Below are positions 25,182 to 49,600 of a DNA stretch of 64,000 nucleotides, piece after piece. A program made the translations under genes and the position numbers. The notes beneath the pieces are model-generated. The model was not told where the DNA came from. It made no database searches and saw only the letters and a list, made by a program, of their open reading frames with translations. Origin of the DNA: Oxyruncus cristatus (taxonomy: Eukaryota; Chordata; Aves; Passeriformes; Cotingidae); assembly GCA_013399855.1 (NCBI GenBank), contig VXAY01001956.1:561068-625067 (forward strand). Reading direction: 5' to 3'. Within the stretch, counting starts at the first letter, position 1; each line of letters starts with the position of its first letter.

Positions 25182-25811
25182 TACCGGGAAATAACATTGT
25201 AACCTTGACTTTTTTCATTAACTTCTCTTTGCTTCTTCCAGAGTTACTGCAGGAGATGGTATGTGACACAGGCATTGTTTTGCTTCAGTTTTTCCACTGT
25301 GTCTCTTATCAGCTGTAAATGGTGAGATGTAGGGTAACCTTTTGAGTGTGTTTGACTGTCAATTCAAGGCCACTTCAAATAAGTGCTTCAGCACAAAATG
25401 GAAGAGTGTTGATGTTAAATGAGATGACTAAGCAGAGGGAACACATTCAGAGTAGTCAGAGTTCATTTTTGTGTGGAACTTATCAAGGAAGATGCAGTAA
25501 TGGACACAGGTGTGAAGAAGTTGTATTTGAAGCTCACCCAAGGATACCCAAAAAAAGGAGGCAGCTAGAAAATAAAAGAAAGAAAAAAAGGCCATCCAAG
25601 TGGGAGAGATCCCTGAACCGTAGAAATACAAAAATAAAGCCAACCACTCCCTTAAGAGTGAAATAGACTACAAAAGTTGATCTAATATTTTTACTTAATT
25701 TTAAATTCTGTATTAAAAATTAATACATTAAACTCTTATAAAAGTAAGGCACATGCAAGACATGTTGTGCAACTTCTGACTTCCAACTCTTTTTAAACTA
25801 ACAAGCATTAT

Positions 25812-25817
25812 TTTAAT
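25812..25817 (-). terminator. PDCD6: Candidate poly(A) signal of PDCD6
   Basis: ATTAAA on the minus strand about 305 bases after the stop codon. This would give a short 3' untranslated region. Other signals further on cannot be excluded. Confidence 0.35.
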
Positions 25818-26120
25818 TTGGCATTTCTAAAGAGTCATTTTTTCCCATGCAGGATATGTGAAATAGGTTAAGTTTGACATTGCACCTGTTAAATCTGGAT
25901 TCTGTGCTTTCTGTACTACAGTAAGCAGAGATGGTCATATCGTACAATAATACAAAATAAAAACCAACTCAAGTACAGATTCTTAAGGTGATGACCAACA
26001 TACAAAATTTAAGAACGTGAAGTTACATCCATTATAATACATCAATAATCTTATTCAGTACATGATGATTTGGCAACTCCAGTCTGTGTAATGCCAGTGT
26101 GCAGTTCCTAGTTATCAGTG

Positions 26121-35803
<9,683 letters not shown>

Positions 35804-36080
35804 CGCCCTCGCGCTTCCGCCGCGGGCCGCCCGTGACGCAGCGCCGCGCTGACGGCACGAGCCCCGCCCCGCCCCGCCCCGGGGAATCCCGAGCTCTGCC
35901 CGCCGGGATCGATCCGGCAGCGGCTCACGAGGGGAATTCTGCGGCCTCCGGCCCCGCCCCCTGCGGCTTCAGCCGAGTGCGGCTCTCCCCACCTCCTCTC
36001 CACGAGCCGCCATCCGCTGCGAAGGTTCCCGCGAAGTCAGGGGCCGTCCCTGTGACCGAGCCCTGCGGAGTTCCCGCTCA

Positions 36081-36870
36081 GGGGAGCTGGCTTGTCCTGG
36101 AGGGGAAATAGCATAAATTTAATATCCAAGCCTCTGCAGGGATTACTGCTGCAGGGGAAGACGGGGTTATAGCGAGAAGCAAAGGCCGGTGGACTGATTA
36201 CCTAACGCAAAGTGAAGATCAAGCGCACACGGGACTAGAATTTCAAGTACAGGACTGAACTTGAGTAGAAGCTGAATTAGTATCCCCTCGGTAAGTTTTA
36301 GCTGAATTCATTACTGAGGGCTGAACACAATCATCCAAAAATCAGCCTAATTCCCCTCCCCCTACCCCCAATATCTAGGAACAGTGTATGGTCCCCCGGG
36401 ACCTGGAGTGCCTCCAGGGCTCGCTAAAACCTCCGAAGCACAGAGATACAAATAAGATGCTTGACTGAATCATCCTCATCCTTTGCGACATGCTCCCCCT
36501 GTCAGTGAAGAAAGCCACACTCTTTGTTCTATCCTGTGTCCAAACTGTGGACCTTGCACGTATCTTTTCTGGGGTACTGAGGAGTCGGTGACAGGGCCAG
36601 AATGGCACAAGGTTTGGGTGTTCACAGGGCAAAGGAGTTACATATATAAACTCCGGAATGTTAATTAAAACAATGTAGGCTCATGCCTTCCTTGGACTTA
36701 CCTCTGACAGCTCTGTTCAGGTATAACAGATAATGCCTTCATTGCATCCTTCATGAAGTAGTTTTGAATCCACAATTGTCTAGTACTGTTTCATAATTAA
36801 AACAGATTCATCTTAAAATACTGTGGAAATAAAACCAAGTATCTTGTGTGTTCAGAAAACTATCGAATCC
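36081..36870. other. Short intergenic spacer between EXOC3 3' end and PDCD6 promoter
   Basis: No gene or recognised repeat was seen. Short open frames on both strands are not supported. The upper part probably borders or includes the end of the EXOC3 3' untranslated region. Confidence 0.6.
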
Positions 36871-37028
36871 AATATTTATTCATACAACAAGAGATTTACA
36901 TCTTCTGCAAATCTATAAGGATGCAAAGAATCATAGCTGAACGCAGAAATGGTTTAACATTTTATTGAACTGGTAGTGCTTAATGAGCTGTTTTTAGTGA
37001 ATCAATGAAAAAAATTGTACCTTATGTC

Positions 37029-37042
37029 TTTATTTATTTATT
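37029..37042 (-). terminator. EXOC3: Three overlapping AATAAA signals, candidate EXOC3 poly(A) site
   Basis: On the minus strand this reads AATAAATAAATAAA, about 580 bases after the stop. Further AATAAA copies lie at 36961-36966 and 36875-36880, so alternative ends are possible. Confidence 0.55.
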
Positions 37043-37622
37043 CATTCAACCTATAATCAAATTGCACTGTAGCAATTTCTTTCAGTCCTTTAATTCAGGA
37101 AACTGATTTCATAATTAAGTTTTCTGCAATAAACTATTTTACACCAAATTAAGTACATACACAAAATATAATGTGAAAGTGAGTTGAGGACATTAACACT
37201 CAGTGCAGTGCTATATAAAGATAGTTCTAAAGGAGTCTGTTTAGGTATTGTAAGCCATGTATGTTAGTATATCCAGCACTAATACAGCTCTGCAGGTTTT
37301 GGTATAAGTATCTTTATATAGCATTGCAGTGCACTGTGCAAACATACTCCACAACAAAAAAGTATGTGCTGACAGCAAAAACAGCTGTAACAAATGGGTC
37401 AATAAAAAACCCCCATGCCATTAAAAGCTTTGTTCTTCAAGCATAACCCTTAATCCATCTTCCTTCAGAAATCTTACATTTCTTCACATTCGAGTCTTCA
37501 GAAACGTGCCTAGCAACTATCAATGTATATTGAACTCGAGATAGCACTGCCAAATTTGCCCTCAAATATTTCAAATCTGTTGATCCCAGAGCAGTAATGA
37601 CACACAAACACAGAGTTGTCAA

Positions 37623-40600
37623 TTACTTAAGAAGTTTTGGCACAGTTAGGGTAGGAACTGTAATTTCTTTAAAAATTGGCACATAGTTTGGATTTGGTTG
37701 GCTTGGACCTTGATCCAAAGTCTCAATGATAGTCTGCTTCATATCCCTGCTGGCATCACCTCTCACTGTCAGCAAAGCTGCAATATGGTCATCCCTGCCA
37801 AAGGAAAATTGTAAAACTGGCATTAGGAAACTTTGCAAAGTAAGATTTTGTCAGAAACAGCACTTAGCAATCCTTTCACTCAGTTTCAGCATGTACTTTA
37901 ATCCTTATCAGACCTCTAGTAACTCAGAACTGGCTTTTCCAGCTCAATTTAAAGCACTGTTTTGGTTGCTTTTAGGACTCTAAAACCTGTTTTATCCTCC
38001 CAAACCAGAGAATTGAAGTATTTTGATTATTCGTCTGCTGTACGACTGAGTACTTAAATGCATGTAACTCCTAGGCCAGCTCACATACATTTTACATTAC
38101 CATTGTTTTTCACAAGGAAGTGGTTACATTCTAAAATATGAAAAATATGAACACATTTTCACATTGTTTTAGAATTTGCCCAAGACCACAAAGAAACTAT
38201 AACTGTTATCTGTCTACCTATCTGTCTTTTAAATTTGAGGGCAAAGATAATTACCTGATATCTGGGTATTTACTGACTAAAGTTGAAACTTCCAGATAGA
38301 GCAGTGAAGGATCAGTCAGCTTGATAACCTCTGCAATGGCTTCAATGATGTCACAGAGTCCTTCAGTGTCCTCTCCAGAGCCCTGCAAAAGTAAAAAAAC
38401 CCCAAAACTAAGACTAAAAAAGCCCCAAAACAATAGCAATGCTCCCCAAATTTACTAACAATCCTTAATATTTTGTCCAACAATGCTCTTGAATTTCCTG
38501 AAGAGCTGAATTTTCAGACATTAAAAACCCCCAAATATTTGTGAATTGTCACCATAATTCCCTTCTCTCTTTCCCTGTTCTTCATTCAGACACCTACTCT
38601 CAGAATATCAGTGAAGAAAGTAATGTCCTACAAACAATATGTTGTATTTATCCACATGGTAATACATTTTAATCTTTAACTTTGGGTAATCTACCAGCAT
38701 AAACATTAGGAATAATTGATGTGAAAGCCAGATCTCTTCTGAAACATTACTTAAAAACTGGCCCTGCATTAGATTCCTTCTAATCATCTGGCCACCAAAG
38801 CAGCTTTCAACAACTGATCAACTGAACTTTAGCTATTTAATCTCTAGACTATTTTTAGTGCTCTTAGCTCCAGGTCATCTGGTTCTGCCAATCTGATACT
38901 GTTTGTTTCATTTATTCCACATCATCTTCTATCAATACCTTAATCTGAACAGATCTTATACAGAATCCCACATCCTGAAGGGCTGTGATGCAGGAGTTGC
39001 CCCAACATCTTCCACAGAGAGCAGAGATGAACTCTGCCAGTTTTTCAGACTTTATCTTTCTGTGCACTGTTTTTGCATTTTGTCATCTGTTGGCCCTCGG
39101 ACCTTTCCTGAAGATTCTTGTTCCTTATTCACTTAAAAATCTTAGGCCTATCTTATAAATTGGTTCTCAAATATTTAGCCTGTCTTTTCTATTTCTACTG
39201 CACTTTAAATGATGTCAACACATTGTCTTGTTAATCCAAATGAATACACTGCATGCTCCTTAGGTAATAAGTAACTGCACCTGTTCAATGCCAGGTTACT
39301 CTTTCTTCTGGCCAGGAAAAGCAAAGCCCAATTTTTTTAATATTTTTCCCTAAACAAACAACGAATTGCTTTTTTCTTTCACTTACTATTATGAACTCAC
39401 CTACCTCTGTGAGGCCGTTCAAATGTTCCGCTGCAGAGAGCTGTATAAGCACAAAGCAGTAGAAACTGGTGCTCAGGAATTTTAGCAGCAGACCTGTGTG
39501 TTCAGAAACTGTCTGTGCCCTCAGCTGGCATCCTTGATATTTACAAGTCACTCAACATTTTGGAGACATGGAGATCTAACCCTAGCTGTTTTCCCCAAGC
39601 AGTAAACATGTGTGGTTTATTCTAAATTACGAGGTTCACAGCATTACCCAAAGCAAATACTTACAGCTGCAAGCTTTTTAAACAAAAATCTGAACTGTTC
39701 TGCTTCTTTGATCATTCTTTCTGCACCCTCTTTTCTCTCTTCTGCATTCTTGAAAGATATACGTTTCAACATGATTGCTCTGATGTATTCCACAACTACT
39801 CTCCGATGGGCCTCAAGAGTCATTGTCTGAAAGAAAAGAAAAAGGTGGTGGATTATGCCAGTGATACCTGCAAATGTAGCCATTATTTTTAGGCTTTGGA
39901 CAATTATCTGGCTCTGAACTGTGTTTTTGCACTTAATCACCAGCATACAGCTTTTGCTATTGCTACACATTCTAAGTGGGTTTAGATTTTCACAGTGCTA
40001 ACAGAAATGAAAATCCGTCCCTCCCTAATGATGTGCCAATTACGAGAAATAACAAATCCAAGATATCTCTAATGACGTCTGAATTATTTTTGAGGAGCAC
40101 CAAAGACAGAAGAACAAACATGAAGTGATTATCCGAACATGGATAATCTTTAGAACAGACCTGTACCTGGCCTTGCAGCCTTGCTCTTTGGATCTCTGGT
40201 CAAGGAATGACCAGCCACCACAGAGGCTTCTGCTGATGAATTCTGGTACATTGCCTAAAGCACTGCAAATCTTGCCTGTGTTATCTGGGTCAAGTCTGGT
40301 AAGAAACCTGGCAAGCCAGCAGCAATCACTGTCTCAGATCTTTCTTGACTTATTTTATGTTCTACACTTGTCTTTTTATAGGCAATAGCTACTAGTACTT
40401 AGGTGAAGCATCTAGTATTGGTGCAAGAGTAATGCTGAGGTTTGGAAATAAAGAACAAAACAAAAACCACAAGACCTTCACATGCTCATTTTTTAACAGT
40501 GTTGTAAGGAGAGTTCTTAAATCCCACAAATCCTCAGGTGTGTTTCCTTCCTTTAGGCATGGTGGCAGAGTTACTTACGATTAAGAAAAAGCTGGCATAA

Positions 40601-43600
40601 CAGGTAGCCACAAACTTTTTATTGTGTTTTATTAGTAATATGTATCAAGATTCAGTTTCAATCAACATGTTCTTCAGTCAAAATTTGGAGAAAGGTTTCA
40701 GGAAAGAGAGAAAAGGGAGGAAAAAAAAGGGAGAAAACAGCAGATCGCAAAGTACTGGAAGTGACATCCCTTATCCAGGACACAGAAGATACAATTTCAA
40801 GTTCTGCTTTCAAGACTGTGCAGAAATACCAGAGTTTACTGGTTGTTCAGGGATGGCTTCTCTTAGGTTGGTGGAACTGATGCCAATTACACGGAGGAAA
40901 ATGAACTGCCCACAACAGACTGTGGGAGACTGACACGTATGCCCCATCCTGCTCAAAAGTAAGTGAACAACAGCTCTACTACAACTGAGAACACTCCAGA
41001 AAAGCCAACCGTGTGATGGTGGGGCATTCACTTTACACATGAGGAAAATGGCTAAGCAGAATGACTTAGATCCAGACCCCCTCGGTTCCTGAACAGTGTC
41101 CTTCCCACTGGGCTACAGTCTTTTTGCAGGGGCTTTGTTCATGGGAAACAAAGGTGTGTCTCATCCAGTACTAGAACATACTGTGTCGTGTATGGGAGAT
41201 TTTTTTGTGCTGGGAGACAGTGGAATAGCAGGTATGATGAATGTCAAAAAATCTGTTTGTAATCTTCTTCCCCACAAGGTGGCAATAAATGCTTACATGA
41301 TGAAACATATGTGATTGCAGAGATTGGTATTAACACTTAGAAACTCATGCCAAGCATGGAAAAGAAAGCTGTTCCATGGATTAAGACTATTTCTTGGATC
41401 AACCTAACTTATTTTGTGCACTTTTTCTGGACTGAAAATACGTATTATTCACTTACTTAATAACCTCTAGGTTCTGCAAATACTGAAGGTTAAGAGATCA
41501 TCAGAGAAACTCTGAGCAGTTCCCTTTATCACTGTAAGAACTAAGGTAAGAAAGAGTAAGTGTATGATTTGGAGACTGTCTTTTAAGCCCTTCTACTTAC
41601 TACTACCTAAGTACTGATCTTGATAGCTTCAAGTAGTTTCCTAAGTCTTGGGGAATCATATAAGACATTCTGTCTTAACTACTCAAACCTGACTTTAATC
41701 TTTCATATTATTGCACTTGTTTCTATCAATACAGAAATCCAGATATCCTTTGACAGACCACAGGAAAAACAAAAAGATAACCTAACCTAGCACATTGTGC
41801 TGTTGTAAGAGCACTTTAAACATAGCTACGCATTTGTTAAGGCACCAAATTCACTATGCTTCATTGTATACATTAAAACTAGGAATTATTTGATGTTCAT
41901 GTATAAAAAAAAAGTAATTATACACTAGCAAAACCAGCTTCAGAAAAGCAAATTTTATCTGAGTTCAAACTTCTGAGGAAAGGTAGGAAAGTACAAGCTG
42001 ATAAGAATATCTAGTAAGAGGCCAATAAATTTTCTGGACTAAATCCTGCAACTTAGATCTGTCTTTGACTATACTTTATGGCTCTGAACAAAAAGGATGA
42101 GAAAGAAACAGTCGATTCAGACTTTTGCAATATGATGATGAATGCTTTTTCATTTCTAGTGATGAATCAATTCCAATTTTTGTATTCCAATTCTGAATTC
42201 CATCCACAGAATCACACAATACGCCAAGTTGGAAAGGACCCACAAGGATCATTGAGTCCAACTCCTAGCCCTGCACAGGATCCCCAAGAGTCACACCATG
42301 TGCCTGAGACTATCATCCAAATGCGTCTTGAACTGTGTCAGGCTTGGTGCTGTAACCACGGCCCTGCAGAGCCTGTTCCAGCACCCAACCCCCCTCTGGA
42401 TGAAGAGCCTTTTTCTAATATCCAACCTAACCCTCCCCTGACACAACTTCAGGCCATTCCTTCAGGTCCTGTCACTGATCACCATGGAGAAGAGATCACT
42501 GCCCCTCCTCTTCCCCTCATGAGGAAGTTGTAGACTGCAGTGAGATCTCCCCTCATATTTAGTATTCAGAAATTCCAAATCAACATGATGTTCAGAGTAC
42601 ATTAGCAAAGTATCATAGAATATTTTGCACCTACCTTTTTGTATGGCTTTTTTATTTTTGCAAAGTCGTTGAAATAATCCTCTACAGTGACACAGATAGT
42701 CCCCACTGCATTAGACCCCATCAACCACTTCTTTGTCATCAGCTCATTGAGGTGCGGCTGAGAAGGTAAAGAACAATAGATCAGATTGAATTTTTTGACA
42801 GTTTCATTGTATCAGTGCAGTTACTAAAAAATGGGAGACAATTTTAACTGTCATACATTTTTAAACTACACTGCTCCCACATCTTTCCTCATGTGAACTA
42901 TTCAAGGTGTTTACATTAATTCAAAATTCTATTACAAATCTAATGAGTCCCAGAGCATCTTTCTTCACCCCTACCATTTCTCTAATGTAACTGCTTCCCT
43001 CCCCATACTCCCAATTTCATTTTAGTAATAACTTTTTTCCTTGAGGAATTCTATACAAGAAGCTAGAATTCCTAAACATGGAAATCTATCAATCAGAAAG
43101 GGCTGACGTCTAGAATCAATTAAGTATCTTAATTACAGGTGAACTGTACCTCTGATGACAACTTAGTAACAGTAGTGGTTTCCCAAATAATTCTTAAAAC
43201 TTAATACTATAAGACTAAGTACAATCTGCTAGAAAATATTAACTATATAAAAAGCACCTGCCTGAAGTCATCCTGTGAAACATAATTAAGGAACTTTCCA
43301 GACTCCTACATGCAAAACTATACCAGGGAAGAACAATACTAACGTTTACTGGCATTTTGCTAGCACACCACATATACGTTTAGAAATCTAAAGGCTCCAC
43401 AACTACTTCCTTCCTAAATTATCTTTCTTTTAAAAATAATACTTCCGGGTTTTTTGAGGAAAAAAAGTTTTAACCTCTAAATCCATGAAGACTTCATCTA
43501 GCAGGCTAGAGCATCCTTCTTTGGCAATGATGTCTAAAGTTGCATCCATGTTTGCATGACTGAGTGACAACGTGTCTTCCATTTCCATTTTCAAGTATTT

Positions 43601-46600
43601 TCTTTTCAGACTGATTATAGATTCCCTGTGACACAAAGAAAAAAAAGCTTTTCATCATCCACCGATGCACAATTTTTGGAGTGCATACACAGAAAAAGAC
43701 ATAGCAGACAGTTATTTTTGCAAGCGGAAACAATGCGTGCCACTTGCTCTGGAAGCCTTCATTTACTCTCCAGCATGATTTTACGGTGATCAGCCTAGAC
43801 TACTGGTGTGTTAATGATTTGTAGACACGACAATGGCAGCAGATGTGGATGAATAAGATGTTGGACTGCTGAACACCGAAACATGAGCCATGTTCTGATA
43901 CTCTTAATAGAACCTTTACTTTTCTCCAGCTCAGTTTGCCTTAAGCACACTGCATGAAAGCGATCCGTGAGAGATGTCATGTAAGAAAAGATGGCAGGCC
44001 CCCGTCAAACTAAATGAAATGATCTTTCTAGATTCTGGAAGCTGAAGACAAGTTTTTCTTTGGCAATGAAATTCTTGGAATAACAAGTGTTTTTTCACCA
44101 GTGAGGGGCAACCACAACACCTGCCTTTTAAAACAGCAATATCTTTAAACCTGTTGCCTTTAAACTATCTTAGTTGAAACCTCTTTGTATACAGGAGAAA
44201 AGAAGGTCCTTGGAACAGGTAGTATTACAAATGAAATATCATGCAGACTTACTTAAAGGTTTGACAGTTGTTGATGACTGCAATCATGTACTGAACATAG
44301 CACTGAGGATACTGACGGTTTTTCAGATGATCTTCTTTATACAACTGTGCTTCATCTTTGTACCTGTAACATATACAAGGAATGGCATTAAACAGACACA
44401 AATATGTACTAACTTAAGTACACCCATACGTCCACATGCTCCCCAAGGGCTTGGGTATTTAGAAGTATATATAAAGGGCTTGTTGCTCATGTGATATTTA
44501 GTCTCTCTGTTCTGGGCAGAATCTAGGCAAGGAGGTGTCTTCTGTCTTCCTTATGATAAAGATACATAAATTTGAGATATAAAAGAAAGCAGAACCAACT
44601 TAAAAAGTTAGAGCCATTTGCAGAGTGGAACTGAAAGTGCCAATCACCAGCACAGAAGAACTTCTGCAGTGAAACTGGGGAAGGGAAGAAGCAAGCAAGA
44701 AAAGGAAAGGGAAGAAAAGCTTGGTTGGCATGAATGCGAAAGGAAAAAGACAAAGCAATAAAACACACAAATGAAAACCAAGTATTGGAATTGTAGGAAC
44801 AAAAAGAGACTGAGGCAGGATAAAGCAGCTGAATTTTAAAAATTATGTTACCTGGTTAGAAATGAATTCATTTGCTGAAGACATAGAAGGAGTACCTTTG
44901 TTTTCAAATCTTCATTTATCTGAGCAGCCACCTGAAGATTCTGCTCAAACATCTAAGACAAAAATAGATTAGTTATAAAGAGAGGCCTTTATCAGTGGTA
45001 AACCAAAGAACTCCTACCTTGTTGGAGGTGCTCTCTAGCACCAGTTCCACATGTGCTTTTGTTGTTGTTGGTTTTGTTTGTTTGTTTGTTTTTTAACAAG
45101 CCAAACAACTGCTGCTGACTAAACCAAAAGTCACTATTTCCATAATAATAATTAATATATTACCAACAACCATTAATGCATGCTGCAGTTTTCTCCTGAT
45201 ACTGAAAACAGCTGCATGCTTTCTTCATCAAAAAGTACTTAATATCGTTAATTCAGTAGTGATTTGGCTTTACAGTGTATCTAAGTTTTTGAGTCAGTTC
45301 CTGCAGTTAGTAATGAATAACCTCATAATAATCTCAAATTCTTTTGCTTCTCCCATATATGAAAATGGTCAGCTCACATTAGCAAAGTAAAGGGGCCCCT
45401 AAACTTTAGAAACACAAGCAGGCACAAGATCTAGGTGACCTATGGGCAACTGTGTTTGAGAGGAGGGGAACTGGAAAGGAAGGCTAAAAACCAGGTGGAA
45501 ACATGAGCTGCTTTTATGCTGAGATGATTTTGAAAGTTTCACTGCTACATGAATCTCAACACTTCAGTCTCTGACAGTATAACACTAGAGCTAATCAGCC
45601 ACCAGTTTCTTTGACATCACACACTTTCTGAAAACGATTAGATGAAGTCAACCTTGGCCCTAATACAAATGTGAAAGAATGTACCAAAAATCCTGGTAAT
45701 GGCCAGGAAAATAATTAAGTGGGAAACAAATGCAGGAAGAAGAGACTTTCATTAAAGTTACCTAACAAAATATTTGTAAAGAAAAATTAGAAAATGAGCA
45801 TAATAAGCTGACATTTTTCTATGATAAAGATCACTTTCCAAACTTTCCACTACCAACAACAGGGTGGTGCAAGTTTGGGTATTTTTGTGACCTTTTTTTT
45901 TTTTTAAAGAACTTAGAAATAGCTTTATCTTTTCTGTTTTAAGGATATTTAATAATTTGTACAGGCATTAATGTTAACTGGAGTAGCACTTAAAACAGCA
46001 ACAGTTTTGACTTTTAATGGAACTTTTTATTCTAGTATTAAGGTGTTTGTGTAATGAATAACTTAGAGAAACAAATACATGCCTAGCTACCTCAGCACCT
46101 TGTTAACAAACAGCCTAACTCAGCACTCTATTAACAAACACTGTTCTAATAACTTACAAACATCTCATCTGGTAGGCTTATACTACAAATTTACAACAAG
46201 AGACCTATGTAAAAGCAGTTAACTAAACAGGCTGGGAAAAATGTGTTTCTAATCTACACATAAAAAGAACTAAGTCTTTAAGCATTAGTGTAAAAAAGGC
46301 AAATAAAACCCCTGCCAACTAACCTCTACAGGAAAAAAAGCCTATTATACTTCAAAAGACATAGAAACAATGGCAATCCAAAATGTTTGATTTCCCCCTT
46401 ACATCCCTTCACTCCCCCAAATCCCTGTACTGCTTCTGTAGGTTTTCTAGAATAACCAAGTTCTCTTATACCTGAAAAACAATAGCTGGGAGTGTAGTCT
46501 GATAGTACCCATCTTGATCTGCTTCTGGTTCAGTTTCTTTTATCCAGTCTTTTTTATCTGTCTCCAGTGCTTTTCGTAGCCAGCCAATGATATTAGACTT

Positions 46601-49600
46601 CATTAAATAAAGCAACCAAGAGAAAGAAAAGATTTTTTAGTTTAATACAACAAAACACCCTGCTACAATACTTGGAATAACAGTCATTTCCACAATGAAG
46701 AGTGGCACAGTAATAGATAATGTTGACCATTCTCATCATTCCTACAGGATATAGGTAACAGAGACAAATTAAAATTTGCACTGACAAAGACAAAGGTTAG
46801 TACTGGTACACTGGTGATGTAGTTTGAAGCTTATGCACATTTTGGGGGGCAGTGCTCCTAATACAAAGGGCAAGTCAGTTTGTCAGAATAAACATGTTTA
46901 CTACCTTTGGGAGCACTTAAGGCTCAGGCTTTAGGTTTCAAACTGAAATTTTCGACAACTGAAAAAATTAGGGTAAAACTTAACGTAGAAAAAATAGCAC
47001 ATTTCTGCTTTTAGTTCCTTTTACACCTATGTTTTAGGAAACTAATGTTTGCTGGGGACAAAAACCCGGGATTAGATTCAATGGGTTGTGATTCTTGGAA
47101 CTTGAATGCTGCAGAACACAGTGATGGATACAAAAGTTGGCTCTCCTCGCATCCGACAAGCTCATTATACAGCAAACGGGCATTAAGAACAACTGTTTTT
47201 AGAACTAGATCAAGCCAGTTTTCTGCATGACACATAACAGACCTATTTACAAGAGCACATAGTAAAGATGAGCATGTTTGCTAAATATGTAATTGGATTC
47301 TTTGACTTGGCTGGATTGGATTCTTTGATTCTTGGTTGGGTTGATATTTTCTGCCTTTATTCTACTTTGTTACATTTGCTTAAAACCCCTAGTAATATAA
47401 ATGTTCTTACTTCTTTCCAATATGTAACAGACATGTACAGTAAGGGTAAAGAAGTCCACATAATACCATCTTCAGTTATGTGAAACTATGTAGTATCTTT
47501 TTTTTTCTCATAAGCATGGGAACTGCTTTGATAAGACATGATTTGCAATGAAGAATTAATCTTTTAAAAGCCAGCAGCCCAAGGGACTTTTTTCCCCTCA
47601 AGATCAGCATTTGCAAGAACTTTTTCAAATAATCTGCTAGAAATCTGATAAAATCTATTAGCATTGTATTTCTCATGAAAATTAGACATTTTTATTGATG
47701 TAAAGATCAGTGTTTAAGTTGATACTCACAATTAGGAAATACTTTCATTTACCCAAACAGAACTAATTATATTTTTTTATAACACTTTTAAACAACATCA
47801 AAAGAAATAAAGTAGAAGTGAAACAAATAGGTAGTTTCAGTATTTTCTGCCTTAGAAAAAAGACACATCCAAACATCAAAACCAGCAAAAAGAAAACCAC
47901 TCTGTTTAACGAGTAACAGCTTTGTTTTATGTTCTTTAAATAATATAAATATCCTATACATAACATTTTTCAGTAAGTAGGGAAAAAACAATTCTAAAAA
48001 ACCAATATAGGTATATTTTTTCATCCTAAGTGAGGTCAAAATGAATTCAAGGGTATTTCCTGGATCAAGACAAAACTAGCTTGAGAAAACAAACCAATGT
48101 TTTTTTTGTCCTAAAGGTAGGTATTGAAAAAATAAACTTGCATAAAAGTCCTAGTAAAGCTAATATGAAGCAGAGCCTCTACTGGCAACTTCCTTGAGAC
48201 ATAACGAGATTGGTTCATATGATGTGATGAGTAACAAGTCCAAGTAGTTGCTGTTAGTAGACATATTTTAGTAGCTGACACATCCAAAGAAGCATAAAAA
48301 TTTCCCTCCTCTGCTTGGCAGAGCTCCTAAACTTAGGATGAACAGGAATTCATTGAACAATATAAGAACAACAAGTCCAAAGTTACAACTATCCAAACAT
48401 CCAGTCAAAGGCAATCAGTGGATCTTCAAAGAAAAATACATCAAAAACCTGACAGTTACATAATGGTTGCTTTGCCAAGTAGTTGACCAATTCTAGTGAC
48501 TCTTAGGATAACCAAGAAGCACTGCCTTTATGTTTAAGATGCACATCAAATGGCATCCACAAAAGGAAATTATGCTCATGCAGTTGACAGGCATGAAAGG
48601 AGAAAGGCTGTTAAAGAACTGAACTGGCAAACATGAACCTCCTGAAGATCACATCTGTAACAAATGTCAATGTAGTTACTATAGGAACCAAGCTGCATTC
48701 AGCGTCTTTTAAGTATAGTAATACCTAACATACTAGCACCATGGATTTAGGCATATGAATACTGGAATTCCTTCCTTTCTAAGAAATTATTTATAATAGT
48801 CTGTAAAGCGTAACTACTTGAAATGTCATGGCTTATATTGATAAAATCATCTGATTATAACTTTATAAAGAAACCTACACACAGGATATGAAAATTTATA
48901 AAAATAATGGTGTTGGATTCACATTTGTCACATTAGTTTTCTCAGATGGAGGAACAGCACTGAGGTACTAATGCAGCTATAAACTCATCTAAGGGTCTCC
49001 TTCCACTATTATTACTCACAGTAAGCGTTGACATATACTTGCTGAGAAGCTGGTCTACCACATTTTGTGAAATCAGAGGATCCAGAGAATTTACATCCAC
49101 TTCTGGAGACAGTTCTGAATTTCCCATCATCTCTGCACTGAATTACAAAAAAAAAAAAAAAAAAAGGCCTTGCAGATTAGTAAAGAAAAATGAGATAAGA
49201 AGTCAGATTATGCAGCTTTTTCTGTATGTCCACTGTAAAAGGCAATTTTCCAATAGCTATATATGTCAAAAAGTTCTTAATAGTAACCGCAACAATAAAA
49301 TTGTTTACAAGGAATGTAAACAAAACTATATAAAAGAAAGAGCAGAATGCAAACCAGCATGTAACAAAAAACCCCAGACATTTAAATATTCAACCCTCCC
49401 GTACATTACGGACATCTATATACAAGAATCAGGGATTATTTAAAACTAAAAAAAAAGCCAAGAGGTTCAACCTGCGGGCTCTTAATAGGGGACTTTTTTA
49501 ATATGTCTTTTAAATTTCAGAGGTGATGACAGACAATTTACACATTTTGAATTTTAGAATGGGAAAGATCAGTGACAGTTTTTTTATTGCGCTCAGTTCC

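Larger units (their letters stand above)
22618..26120. other. Tail-to-tail intergenic region between the zinc-finger gene and PDCD6
   Basis: It holds the 3' untranslated regions of both genes (limits unknown) and a short SINE at 25101-25181. Overlapping open frames at 23975-24615 (up to 143 codons, two frames) show no domain and no splice structure. A lysine-rich frame at 25346-25666 arises from A-rich DNA. Otherwise I see nothing. Confidence 0.6.

Noticed and set aside
25346..25666. Lysine-rich 106-codon frame
   Set aside because: A-rich DNA gives runs of Lys codons. No conserved motif or splice structure.
42078..42533. 151-codon plus-strand frame
   Set aside because: Most of it is antisense CR1 (42205-42560).
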